This document shows, in pieces, positions 7,581 through 15,404 of a DNA stretch of 18,626 nt. The translations under genes were made by a program, and so were the position numbers. The stretch's first letter is position 1, and each line of letters opens with the position of its first letter. The notes beneath the pieces were generated by a model that ran no database searches, was not told the DNA's origin, and was given only the letters and a program-made list of their open reading frames with translations. The stretch is from Nitrospirota bacterium (GTDB taxonomy: Bacteria > Nitrospirota > UBA9217): assembly GCA_013334545.1 (NCBI GenBank), contig JAAXXJ010000030.1, forward strand, positions 1 to 18,626, given 5' to 3'.

Positions 7581-7640
7581 GGAACGAAGGTATGGAGCAA
7601 GGTAAGGGGAGAAAGGGGAACTCGCCCCATGCCTTCGTCC
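7581..7640 (-). promoter_or_regulatory. Leader hairpin of the sulfur operon
   Basis: In the transcript from the sigma-54 promoter, arm 7637-7625 pairs with arm 7597-7585 in 12 of 13 positions (one C-A mismatch, one G-U). The stem extends outward by an A-U pair and, past a bulge, two G-C pairs. The loop is 27 nt and can pair further internally (GGGG with CCCC). It starts about 8-10 nt after the predicted transcription start and ends 30 nt before the reductase ATG. No U-tract follows, so it is not an intrinsic terminator. A perfect palindrome TGATTAATCA (7571-7580) follows. It could stabilise the mRNA or bind a regulator; I do not recognise a known riboswitch. Confidence 0.6.
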
Positions 7641-7658
7641 GGATTTGGAAAGCTATAG

Positions 7659-7675
7659 AGCAATAGCCGTGCCAG
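7659..7675 (-). promoter_or_regulatory. Sigma-54 (RpoN) -24/-12 promoter of the sulfur operon
   Basis: The minus strand from 7675 to 7659 reads CTGGCACGGCTATTGCT, matching the full RpoN consensus YTGGCACGrNNNTTGCW at every defined position, including the invariant GG (-24) and GC (-12) at correct spacing. The predicted start is near 7648, giving a leader of about 98 nt before the sulfite reductase ATG. The divergent gene starting at 7774 encodes a sigma-54 enhancer-binding protein, the activator class such promoters require. Activator sites would be expected further upstream, at about 7690-7800. Confidence 0.9.
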
Positions 7676-7691
7676 AGCGAAAATGCCAATA

Positions 7692-7701
7692 AATGGCCAT
7701 T
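7692..7701. promoter_or_regulatory. Palindrome in the divergent control region, possible operator
   Basis: AATGGCCATT is a perfect 10-bp palindrome 17 bp upstream of the sigma-54 promoter and just before the -35 of the divergent activator gene. It is well placed to affect either promoter, but it is short and could be chance. It is closer to the -24 box than most enhancer sites. Confidence 0.3.
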
Positions 7702-7707
7702 ATTCTC

Positions 7708-7736
7708 TTGACAGGGCGAGCGGTCTGGATTAACAA
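7708..7736 (+). promoter_or_regulatory. Sigma-70-like promoter for the sigma-54 activator gene
   Basis: Perfect -35 TTGACA (7708-7713), 17-bp spacer, weak -10 TAACAA (7731-7736). The predicted start is near 7743, about 30 nt before the activator ATG. An AT-rich stretch at 7735-7760 with a repeated ATACAG follows and may contain an alternative -10 or an operator. Confidence 0.45.
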
Positions 7737-7773
7737 TATACAGCTTGTTTATATATTATACAGAGGTGATTTT

Positions 7774-9144
7774 ATGCAGACGATCCTGTTATTGACCACA
7801 CAGAGCGATCTTGCTGATGAACTCCGGCCGCTGCTGCCGAAGGGGCATAAGCTTGTCGTTGCCGGCCCGAGGCCGGCAACAGCAGAGGACGGTGATTCTT
7901 TCATATTCATTGACATCGACACGGTGGGGGTCGAGCGAATCCGGGAATACGCCGGCAGGACCTTCGTCATTGCCATCACGGAGCAGGAGCGGACCGGCCC
8001 GGTCATGGAGGCCGCGACCTTCGGGGCCTACGAGATCATGCGACGCCCGCTCCGCAAGGAGCGGATCGACCGGGTCCTGACCGAACTCAAGGACCTGCGG
8101 GCGGAAATGGCGCACGCGGTCCTGATCGATAAGGACCTTATCGCACCGGCGGCTACGTGCGTCATTGTTGGTCGCTCAACGCTGGTCATGAGCCTCTGCG
8201 AGAAGGTGGCGCGCATCGCGCAGGTCGAGGTGCCCGTGCTGGTCACGGGAGAGACGGGGACTGGGAAGGAGCTCGTTGCCGAGGCCATCGCCCAGCTGTC
8301 GTCCCGGTTCGGCAAGCCCTTCGTGGTGATCAACTCGGCGGCCGTGCCCGAGGCGCTTCTCGAGTCGGAGCTCTTCGGCTACGAACGTGGCGCCTTTACC
8401 GGCGCCGTGTCGTCGAAGGAGGGGATGCTCAGGACCGCCGACGGCGGGTGTGTGTTCTTTGATGAAATCGGGGAATTACCGCTCGCGCTCCAGGGAAAGC
8501 TGCTCCGCTTCTTACAGACGCAGTCTTTCTATCCCGTGGGGAGCACAAAGGAAGTGCAGGTGAATGTGCGGGTGATCTCGGCGACGAACCGGGACCTTGC
8601 TACCATGGTGAGGGAGGGGAAGTTCCGGGAGGACCTGTACCACCGCCTGCGCGTCGCGTTGATCCATGTCCCGCCGCTCCGGGAGCGGAAAAAGGACATC
8701 GTGCCGCTGGTGCAGTGCCTGTTCTACCGGCACGCTCACACGGCGCAGAAGGCGATCAAAGGTGTTACCGAGGCATTTCTCGATGGCCTGCTCGCCTATG
8801 ACTGGCCCGGCAACATCCGGGAGCTGGAGAACACGCTGCGCTCGGCCATCGCGCTGTGCAAGACCGAGTATCTCACCACGCACGAGCTCAAGGACCTGGG
8901 AGCCCATTCCCTTGCGAGGCCGGCGCAGGGACACGCGGGCGCCCTTGCATCGGCGGTGGTCCCTTTTGTGAAGGATGCGCTGGAACGGAAGGACAAAAAT
9001 ATCTACGAAAAGGTGCACGCCGAGGTCGACCGGCATCTCCTGGAATACGCGCTCTCCCATACGCGGGAGAACCAGTCCGAGGCTGCGCGCCTGCTCGGCA
9101 TCAACCGGTTGACGCTGCGGAAGAAGCTGGGGCTGTCGAAGTGA
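7774..9144 (+). CDS. Sigma-54-dependent transcriptional activator (NtrC-type enhancer-binding protein)
   Basis: 456-residue activator of RpoN polymerase. The ATG at 7774 has GAGGTG seven bases upstream; an earlier in-frame start at 7693 lies inside the promoter. Residues 1-110 resemble a receiver (FIFIDID 43-49, EIMRRPLRKE 87-96) but lack the acidic pair after strand 1 and the usual Lys of the KP motif. The AAA+ domain has Walker A GETGTGKE (159-166), the sigma-54 contact loop GAFTGA (206-211), Walker B CVFFDE (226-231) and arginine-finger region VPPLRERKKD (299-308). NIRELENTLRSAI is at 347-359, and a Fis-type helix-turn-helix (NQSEAARLLGINRLTLRKKL) is at about 433-452. No histidine kinase gene is adjacent. 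Divergent from the sulfur operon and its RpoN promoter, it is the likely local activator; the signal is unknown. Confidence 0.95.
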   Translation: MQTILLLTTQSDLADELRPLLPKGHKLVVAGPRPATAEDGDSFIFIDIDTVGVERIREYAGRTFVIAITEQERTGPVMEAATFGAYEIMRRPLRKERIDRVLTELKDLRAEMAHAVLIDKDLIAPAATCVIVGRSTLVMSLCEKVARIAQVEVPVLVTGETGTGKELVAEAIAQLSSRFGKPFVVINSAAVPEALLESELFGYERGAFTGAVSSKEGMLRTADGGCVFFDEIGELPLALQGKLLRFLQTQSFYPVGSTKEVQVNVRVISATNRDLATMVREGKFREDLYHRLRVALIHVPPLRERKKDIVPLVQCLFYRHAHTAQKAIKGVTEAFLDGLLAYDWPGNIRELENTLRSAIALCKTEYLTTHELKDLGAHSLARPAQGHAGALASAVVPFVKDALERKDKNIYEKVHAEVDRHLLEYALSHTRENQSEAARLLGINRLTLRKKLGLSK

Positions 9145-9164
9145 GCATCACCCTGGGGCGGGGT

Positions 9165-9224
9165 CGTAGGGGCAACCCTGTGTGGTTGCCCTGGTTCGGG
9201 CTGCCACGCAGGGCCGCCCCTACG
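9165..9224. repeat. 60-bp palindromic intergenic repeat between convergent genes
   Basis: The ends CGTAGGGGC (9165-9173) and GCCCCTACG (9216-9224) are perfect inverted repeats. The 21-bp arms 9165-9185 and 9204-9224 match at 18 positions around an 18-nt loop. Alternatively, the inside folds into GGGCAACC/GGTTGCCC (9170-9177 with 9184-9191) plus a second GC-rich stem. This looks like a dispersed intergenic palindrome of the REP/MITE-like kind. It lies between the stop codons of the activator and glgC and may also stop transcription from both sides, although no T-tract follows. Copy number cannot be judged from one window. Confidence 0.75.
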
Positions 9225-9227
9225 AAT

Positions 9228-10478
<1,251 letters not shown>

Positions 10479-10565
10479 GCTTCTCCCTGCGTACCTAGAG
10501 GATCAAATGCCTTTCATCTCAATCAGGATCAGGATTGCCGGGGAACACCAGAAAGTTACAAAAAA

Positions 10566-10594
10566 ATGATAGCAGCTGATGCGGTAACGGTCAA
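10566..10594 (-). promoter_or_regulatory. Sigma-70-type promoter of glgC
   Basis: On the minus strand, -35 TTGACC (10594-10589), exactly 17 bp, then -10 TATCAT (10571-10566). The predicted start is near 10559, about 80 nt before the glgC ATG. It sits downstream of the structured RNA's terminal U-tract in the same orientation, so the two units look separate. Confidence 0.65.
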
Positions 10595-10656
10595 ATGAGG
10601 GGCTGGCAATCGGCAGGAGGGAATGCGCATCGAGCTTTCCGTAGAAATAGACAAAT

Positions 10657-10973
10657 AAAAAAGGCGTTGCCACCGAACCGACTGGTTAACGTTCCGTTGA
10701 GCTCCGGCGTATCGGGACACTGCGACTTCCACTTCGTTGGTCCTGCGCTGCAGGACCGGTGAAGCATGCTTCCAAACTCCCGTTACGACGGATCTTCGGG
10801 GACCTCGGCTAATACGGCTTCGCGAACCCGGTGAAACACCTACCTACCGGCAGTCTAACCGCTCAACTTGCAGTCCGCTTTCCGGTTTCGGCGTCCGTTG
10901 GACCGCTGCCTTATTCCCCTTTTAACGGGTCACCTATATACACGCTAGGGTGTAGGTTCGGCAACGCCTTTTT
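10657..10973 (-). ncRNA. Structured RNA of about 310 nt, family not recognised
   Basis: The two ends pair. In minus orientation GGCGUUGCCGAACC (10968-10955) pairs with GGUUCGG plus CAACGCC (10679-10663, 3-nt bulge) as a 14-bp closing stem, followed by six U (10662-10657), like a terminator made from the RNA's own ends. Inside are many hairpins, for example a perfect 8-bp stem at 10757-10739 with a 3-nt loop, a GGUG/CACC hairpin, a CCGU/ACGG hairpin and an ACCGG/CCGGU helix. No convincing ORF spans it. I found no tmRNA, RNase P, SRP, 6S or cobalamin-riboswitch signature. The minus strand is preferred because of the longer U-tract and an extended -10 upstream; the plus strand also ends in five U. 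An inactive MITE with terminal inverted repeats is the alternative, but no target duplication is evident. Confidence 0.6.
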
Positions 10974-11023
10974 CATCTGAACTATTTCAAAGACCGGGCA
11001 CGTCTCTTTTCTTTCCTATGAAT

Positions 11024-11032
11024 AGTATACCA
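11024..11032 (-). promoter_or_regulatory. Extended -10 promoter, probably for the structured RNA
   Basis: The minus strand 11032-11024 reads TGGTATACT, an extended -10 (TGn plus TATACT). The predicted start is near 11017, about 49 nt before the closing stem of the structured RNA. A TTGACA at 11043-11038 is only 8 bp away, so it cannot serve as the normal -35 for this -10. Confidence 0.4.
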
Positions 11033-11075
11033 CACTCTGTCAAATTCATTAGAATAATTCTTAAATAAATTTTCC

Positions 11076-11104
11076 TTGACCCACCCGAGAATTGCGTCTA
11101 CACT
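11076..11104 (+). promoter_or_regulatory. Sigma-70-type promoter of trpE
   Basis: TTGACC (11076-11081), 17-bp spacer, TACACT (11099-11104). The predicted start is near 11111, leaving a leader of about 53 nt before the trpE ATG. That is too short for a classical Trp leader-peptide attenuator, and none is seen. Confidence 0.6.
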
Positions 11105-11163
11105 TTTTTACTTTATCGAGCAGACATCCTGCGATTCGAAGATGTTGAGAACACATTGATTTC

Positions 11164-12684
11164 ATGAAGAAGATCAATCCATCACGGGAAGAGTTCCTGG
11201 CCGCCGCAGGGAACGGCAGCATTGTCCCGCTGCATGCAGAGCTTGACGCGTCTGCGGTCACGCCGCTTTCCGCTGTGTATGCCCTCCGTCCGCTCGGTCA
11301 TCCCGTGCTCCTGGAGAGCGCCCGCGTGAACGGGAGGACCGGACAGTACTCCTTCGTGACCGCGGACCCCTACCTCATCTTCCGGTCACACGGAGACACT
11401 GTGGACCTTGATTGGACGGTCGCGCCGCAGGGCAAGTACGGCAAGCGCGCCTCCCTGAAGCGGAAGCCGCTCCCGAAGCTCCGCGAACTGATGGGGAACT
11501 ACCGCACTGAGCGTGTTGACGGACTGCCTCCCTTCACGGGAGGAGCAGTGGGCTTCTTCTCCTACGAGTTCGTTCACCAGTTCGAAAAGCTGCCTCGGAC
11601 AGCGCTGGACGACCTTGGGACCCCCGAGGCGTGCTTTCTGTTCGTTGACCTGGTGGTCGCCTTCGACCATCTCGCGGGCAGGGCATGGGTGATCGTGAAC
11701 CCCGGGGCGCGGGAGCAGGAGATGGGTTTCCGGAAACCCGAGCCGGACCAGTGGGGGAGGCTGTACGATGAGGCGGTGGAGCGGTTGACCGGAGCCGCCG
11801 CAACGCTTGCGGCAGGTACCGGTCAACGGCACCTGCCGGGGCAGCGTGCGCTCCCCTGCGTCCGTCTCGAGCCATTCCTGTCCCAGCAGCGTTTCGAGGC
11901 CATGGTGCGGCGATGCAAGGAGTACATCGCGGCCGGCGACATCTACCAGGCGAACCTGTCCCAGCGGTTCTCGGCGGCGATCGGCAGCATCGATCCGCTC
12001 CGTCTCTACGCGGTCCTGCGCGCGATCAATCCTTCCCCCTTTGCGGCCTACGCCGAGTTCGACGGCCTCACGGTCGTCAGCTCTTCGCCGGAGAGGCTGG
12101 TGCGGCTCACAGGGCGCATCGCTGATACCCGGCCCATCGCGGGAACGCGGCGGCGAGGGAGGGACTTCTCAGAGACGCGGGACCTCACCGCAGAGCTCCT
12201 GACGAACGAAAAGGAACGGGCCGAGCACATCATGCTGCTGGATCTCGAGCGGAACGACCTCGGCAAGGTGTGCGCTTACGGGACCGTTTCCGTGGACGAG
12301 CTGATGGCGGTCGAGGACTATTCCCACGTGATCCATATCGTGTCGAACGTGCGGGGCGACCTGGCGCCGGGGAGTGACGGCTTCGACCTCATCCGCGCCG
12401 TGTTCCCCGGCGGGACCATCACGGGCGTGCCCAAGGTGCGATGTATGGAGATCATCGATGAGCTGGAGCCTGTGGCGCGCGGGCTCTACACCGGGTCTCT
12501 GGGGTATCTCGCGAACACCGGCGACCTGGACCTGAACATCATCATCAGGACGTTCATCATCAAGGACGGCGTCGCCTACGTCCAGACGGGCGCAGGGATC
12601 GTGGCCGACTCCGATCCGGCGCGGGAGTATGCCGAGACCCTTGAAAAAGCCGAGGCCCTGGCAAATGCACTTGAAAAATTGTGA
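11164..12684 (+). CDS. trpE: Anthranilate synthase component I (TrpE-like)
   Basis: Chorismate-binding enzyme that, with a glutamine amidotransferase subunit (TrpG), makes anthranilate, the first step of tryptophan synthesis. 506 residues. The N-terminal LLES at 49-52 matches the tryptophan feedback site. The catalytic part shows PIAGT (324-328), where Ala rather than the PabB Lys (PIKGT) favours TrpE, then MLLDLERNDLGKVC (357-370), FPGGTITGVPK (414-424) and GAGIVADSDP (477-486). FPGGTITG leans toward PabB, so aminodeoxychorismate synthase is the main alternative. No trpG/pabA lies next to it. The ATG at 11164 gives the family-typical N-terminus (SREEFL), but the ribosome site is weak (GAGA about 15 bases upstream). 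Confidence 0.85.
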   Translation: MKKINPSREEFLAAAGNGSIVPLHAELDASAVTPLSAVYALRPLGHPVLLESARVNGRTGQYSFVTADPYLIFRSHGDTVDLDWTVAPQGKYGKRASLKRKPLPKLRELMGNYRTERVDGLPPFTGGAVGFFSYEFVHQFEKLPRTALDDLGTPEACFLFVDLVVAFDHLAGRAWVIVNPGAREQEMGFRKPEPDQWGRLYDEAVERLTGAAATLAAGTGQRHLPGQRALPCVRLEPFLSQQRFEAMVRRCKEYIAAGDIYQANLSQRFSAAIGSIDPLRLYAVLRAINPSPFAAYAEFDGLTVVSSSPERLVRLTGRIADTRPIAGTRRRGRDFSETRDLTAELLTNEKERAEHIMLLDLERNDLGKVCAYGTVSVDELMAVEDYSHVIHIVSNVRGDLAPGSDGFDLIRAVFPGGTITGVPKVRCMEIIDELEPVARGLYTGSLGYLANTGDLDLNIIIRTFIIKDGVAYVQTGAGIVADSDPAREYAETLEKAEALANALEKL

Positions 12685-12702
12685 TATAACAAGTTTCCCC
12701 TG

Positions 12703-12731
12703 TTGCACATTTCTCCCACTTGCGCTATAGT
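12703..12731 (+). promoter_or_regulatory. Sigma-70-type promoter of the SMC-like gene
   Basis: TTGCAC (12703-12708), 17-bp spacer, TATAGT (12726-12731), among the better promoters in the window. The predicted start is near 12738, about 30 nt before the ATG at 12769. It separates the following SMC-like/tmk unit from trpE. Confidence 0.7.
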
Positions 12732-12768
12732 AATCAATCAAGTTTACGGCAGGAAAGGAGCACGAGAT

Positions 12769-14661
12769 ATGTTCCTGGTGGAACTGGTGTTACAGGGAAT
12801 ACGCGGCGTTCAAGAGCTGGCGCGCGTGCGGTTCCAGGGCGGTTTCAATTTCGTCGCCGCAGGCAACGAGGCCGGCAAGACGACGGCCGTCGACACGATC
12901 ATTCGCCTTCTCAATCCGGTCAATCATCGGGGCAAGATGGATTTGCTGGTCTCCCGCATCGTACCCGACGCCTCCCGCGGCGCGCTGGTGGTCTTTTCGG
13001 ATGACAGCGCCTACTACCGGGTGATCCAGGACTTTTCGAAACGCGCCGTCAATCTTTCCAAGTACAATCCCGGCACGAAGGAGTTCACGCTCATGCACAA
13101 GGACTGGGACGCGACCTCCCAGTTCATGGCGGGCCTCATGCCCGGCATCTCCGAGGAGGACTACGGACGGCTGTTCGTGTTCCGGCGCGAGTCATGCTCC
13201 GGCCAGGCAACCTACGACCTGCCGGCGTACCCGGCCGCTGCATCGCCCGCGGCCAAGGGAAGGCCCGCGCCCCCTGCCGGGAGGTCGTCCGGCCACGAAG
13301 CGCGGCTCGCCGAGCTCCGCGAGACCATGCGGAAGGCCGAGGAAGCTGCCGACGCGGAGTACAAACTTGACGCCGCGAAGATCAGGCTGGGCGAGATCGC
13401 GAAGAAGCTGGAGAGCACGACGGACGCATGGCGGCGCAGGGAAGAACTCGCGGCGGAGATCGAGAATCTCAAGGCCTGCGAAATGCTTCCCGAGAACCTT
13501 CCCGACCTGATCAGCGACCACGAACGCGAGCAGGGCGAGAAGATGGTGAAGACCGAGGAACTGGCGCAGGACATTGAGGCGCTCACGATGCAGCGCGACG
13601 CAATCCCGCCGGCGAACCTCGTGATGGACAAGCTCTTCCTCTCCGGCGTCGCCATCGGCGGCCTGGCGCTCCTGTCCGGCCTGTTTCCGCTCGACGGTTC
13701 GGAAATCTACTTCCCCATCGGCGTCCTCGCTGCGCTCCTGCTGATCGCCGCCGGCTGGTATAACAGTTCCCGCAAGAATTCGCAGCGCACGGAGGTCCAG
13801 AAGGAGATCGACAGCCTCGTGAAGGAGCGCGCCGAGATCGAGAAGAAGTTCCAGGACAGCGGTGCGGCCATCATGAAGTTCATGAAAGCCACGGATTCGA
13901 AGTCCGTTTCTGAGCTTAAAGAGAAGGCCGACAACTACCGTTATTTCCAGTCCATGTACCATGACCTCAAGGAACAGCAGCAGCTGATGACGGGCGGTGT
14001 GAATGTCGACGATCTGAAAGCGGAACTGGCAAAGCAGCAGGAGGTGGTCGCGGTGCTTGATAAAGCGGCGAAGGCCCTCGCCCACAATGCCGTTGACACC
14101 TACAGTGTGCGGCAGGAGATCGAGCGGGTTGAAGCCGAGCATGCTCAGGCCGCGCCGGAACTGGGGTTTTCGGGAATGGATGAGCGCGGGGAGATCATGC
14201 CGAAGCAGCCTGCGGGGGCCGGCGTGAACGTCCTCGCGGAGATCGCCGTGGCGAGCCGCGTGAGCGGCATTGAAATGGAAACACTGGTTCCGGCCGTGGA
14301 AAGCGCTGCGCAGCGGAACCTGCAGACGGTGAGCGCCGGCAAGTACGTCAGGGTCGAAGTAGGTCCTGACGGTCTGCCCATCGTCCACGACAAGAATGGT
14401 GCGAAGCTCGCCTATGGCACATTGAGCCACGGCACGCGGGAGATGGTCTGCTTCTGCCTGCATGCCGGGCTGGTCGAGGCCATTGCGGGCAAGCGGAGGA
14501 TCCCCTTCATCCTTGACGATCCCTTCACCGGCATGGATCCCGCCCGGCAGCATGCCGCCTGTCAGCTTCTCCGGGTCCTGGGTACGAAGACCCAGGTGAT
14601 CCTGTTCACGTCAAATCCCGCCCTCAAGGCCGCGAACGATGTTGTCCTGGAGCTCAAGTAG
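12769..14661 (+). CDS. Rad50/SMC-like ATPase with a membrane hairpin in the coiled coil (YhaN-like)
   Basis: 630 residues from the ATG at 12769, with AAGGAG eight bases upstream. Residues 1-145 hold an ABC-type head with Walker A GNEAGKTT (32-39). A Pro/Ala-rich stretch (152-174) leads into charged coiled coil (176-280). Two hydrophobic segments (about 289-305 and 314-330) are joined by a short loop and followed by Lys/Arg-rich sequence (SSRKNSQR), predicting a transmembrane hairpin with both coils cytoplasmic. More coiled coil runs to about 460. The C-terminal lobe has a signature-like LSHGTRE (552-558) and Walker B PFILDDPF (579-586). The order matches Rad50/SbcC/YhaN proteins, in which the head halves rejoin. 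The stop is one base from the tmk ATG, so the two are translationally coupled. A DNA-repair or membrane-tethered DNA role is inference; no nuclease partner (SbcD/YhaO) is adjacent. Confidence 0.8.
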   Translation: MFLVELVLQGIRGVQELARVRFQGGFNFVAAGNEAGKTTAVDTIIRLLNPVNHRGKMDLLVSRIVPDASRGALVVFSDDSAYYRVIQDFSKRAVNLSKYNPGTKEFTLMHKDWDATSQFMAGLMPGISEEDYGRLFVFRRESCSGQATYDLPAYPAAASPAAKGRPAPPAGRSSGHEARLAELRETMRKAEEAADAEYKLDAAKIRLGEIAKKLESTTDAWRRREELAAEIENLKACEMLPENLPDLISDHEREQGEKMVKTEELAQDIEALTMQRDAIPPANLVMDKLFLSGVAIGGLALLSGLFPLDGSEIYFPIGVLAALLLIAAGWYNSSRKNSQRTEVQKEIDSLVKERAEIEKKFQDSGAAIMKFMKATDSKSVSELKEKADNYRYFQSMYHDLKEQQQLMTGGVNVDDLKAELAKQQEVVAVLDKAAKALAHNAVDTYSVRQEIERVEAEHAQAAPELGFSGMDERGEIMPKQPAGAGVNVLAEIAVASRVSGIEMETLVPAVESAAQRNLQTVSAGKYVRVEVGPDGLPIVHDKNGAKLAYGTLSHGTREMVCFCLHAGLVEAIAGKRRIPFILDDPFTGMDPARQHAACQLLRVLGTKTQVILFTSNPALKAANDVVLELK

Positions 14662-14662
14662 C

Positions 14663-15310
14663 ATGCCGGGGGTGTTCATTACCTTCGAGGGCATTGAGGG
14701 CTCCGGAAAATCGACCCAGATCTCCCGTCTCCTGCAATATCTTACAGAACAACGACGGCCGGTGACGCTCACGCGGGAACCAGGGGGTACGCCCATCGGG
14801 GACCAGGTTCGCAGGATCCTCCTGGATCCGCTCAACCGGCTGCTGGACCCGACGACGGAGCTCCTCCTGTACGCGGCGAGCCGTGCCCAGCATCTCCGTG
14901 AGGTGATCCGCCCTGCGCTCGCTTCGGGCAGGATCGTTCTGTGCGACCGCTTCTCCGACGCGACGATCGCGTACCAAGGATACGGGAGGGGGCTGTCGGT
15001 CCCGGTCATCCGGGAACTGGATCGTATCGTGACGGCAGGGCTCCGGCCGCGGCTTACGGTCCTGCTCGACCTTCCGGCGGAAACAGGGCTCGGCCGCGCG
15101 CGGGGCAGGAACACGAGCCAGGGACTTCACGGGGAGGCGCGGTTCGAGAACGAGGACATCGCGTTCCACAGCAACGTACGCAACGGCTACCTCCAACTGG
15201 CGAAGGAGGAACCCGGGCGCATCCGCACGGTGAACGCGGCCCGGTCGCCCGAGGAGGTCCAGGAGGACATCAGGACGATCGTTGATGAGGTGCTGGATAA
15301 AGCCATGTAA
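14663..15310 (+). CDS. tmk: Thymidylate kinase
   Basis: Phosphorylates dTMP to dTDP with ATP, an essential step in dTTP supply. 215 residues from the ATG at 14663, one base after the stop of the SMC-like gene; GGAG lies within that gene's last codons. An upstream in-frame start at 14639 would overlap the previous gene and spoil the typical N-terminus. P-loop FEGIEGSGKSTQ (8-19), REPGGTPIGDQVR (38-50), the DRF motif with DATIAYQGYGRG (95-110), and an Arg-rich LID at about 145-149 (RARGR) are present. It begins the conserved replication block tmk-holB-ricT-metG. Confidence 0.96.
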   Translation: MPGVFITFEGIEGSGKSTQISRLLQYLTEQRRPVTLTREPGGTPIGDQVRRILLDPLNRLLDPTTELLLYAASRAQHLREVIRPALASGRIVLCDRFSDATIAYQGYGRGLSVPVIRELDRIVTAGLRPRLTVLLDLPAETGLGRARGRNTSQGLHGEARFENEDIAFHSNVRNGYLQLAKEEPGRIRTVNAARSPEEVQEDIRTIVDEVLDKAM

Positions 15311-15323
15311 TGTTCAGGGCTCA

Positions 15324-15403
15324 ATGTTCAAGGAAGAGGAAAAACGGAAAACCAGCATTCTGCTATCTCGACCTTTGAACGTTAAACCTTGAACCGTTAA
15401 CCG
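15324..15403. repeat. Short direct and inverted repeats before holB
   Basis: A 15-16-bp unit occurs twice in tandem with small differences (15372-15387 and 15388-15403, core TTGAAC-GTTAA). An inverted partner GTTCAAGG at 15326-15333 can pair with CCTTGAAC (15388-15395). The second unit abuts the holB ATG. It could fold over the start region in mRNA or be a remnant of a dispersed intergenic repeat. No promoter is obvious in this 94-bp gap. Confidence 0.5.
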
Positions 15404-15404
15404 T

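Noticed and set aside
7693..7773. Upstream in-frame start for the sigma-54 activator (27 extra residues)
   Set aside because: It would begin before the probable promoter; the ATG at 7774 has a good GAGGTG site and starts at the first receiver-like strand.
10657..10973. tmRNA, RNase P RNA, SRP RNA, 6S RNA or cobalamin riboswitch
   Set aside because: None of the conserved core sequences (for example a tmRNA CCA-end T-arm, the RNase P GGAAAGUCC core or the SRP GGAAGGAAGCAGCC loop) is present on either strand.
10657..10973. Insertion sequence bounded by terminal inverted repeats
   Set aside because: No transposase and no evident flanking target duplication; kept only as the alternative explanation (MITE) for the structured element.
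11015..11043. TTGACA (11043-11038, minus) as -35 for the structured RNA promoter
   Set aside because: The good -10 TATACT is only 8 bp away; at 17-bp spacing the hexamer is CATAGG, a poor match. Only the extended -10 was kept.
13192..14553. 453-codon minus-strand open frame opposite the SMC-like gene
   Set aside because: Antisense shadow of a clear ATPase with Walker motifs; no recognisable domain.
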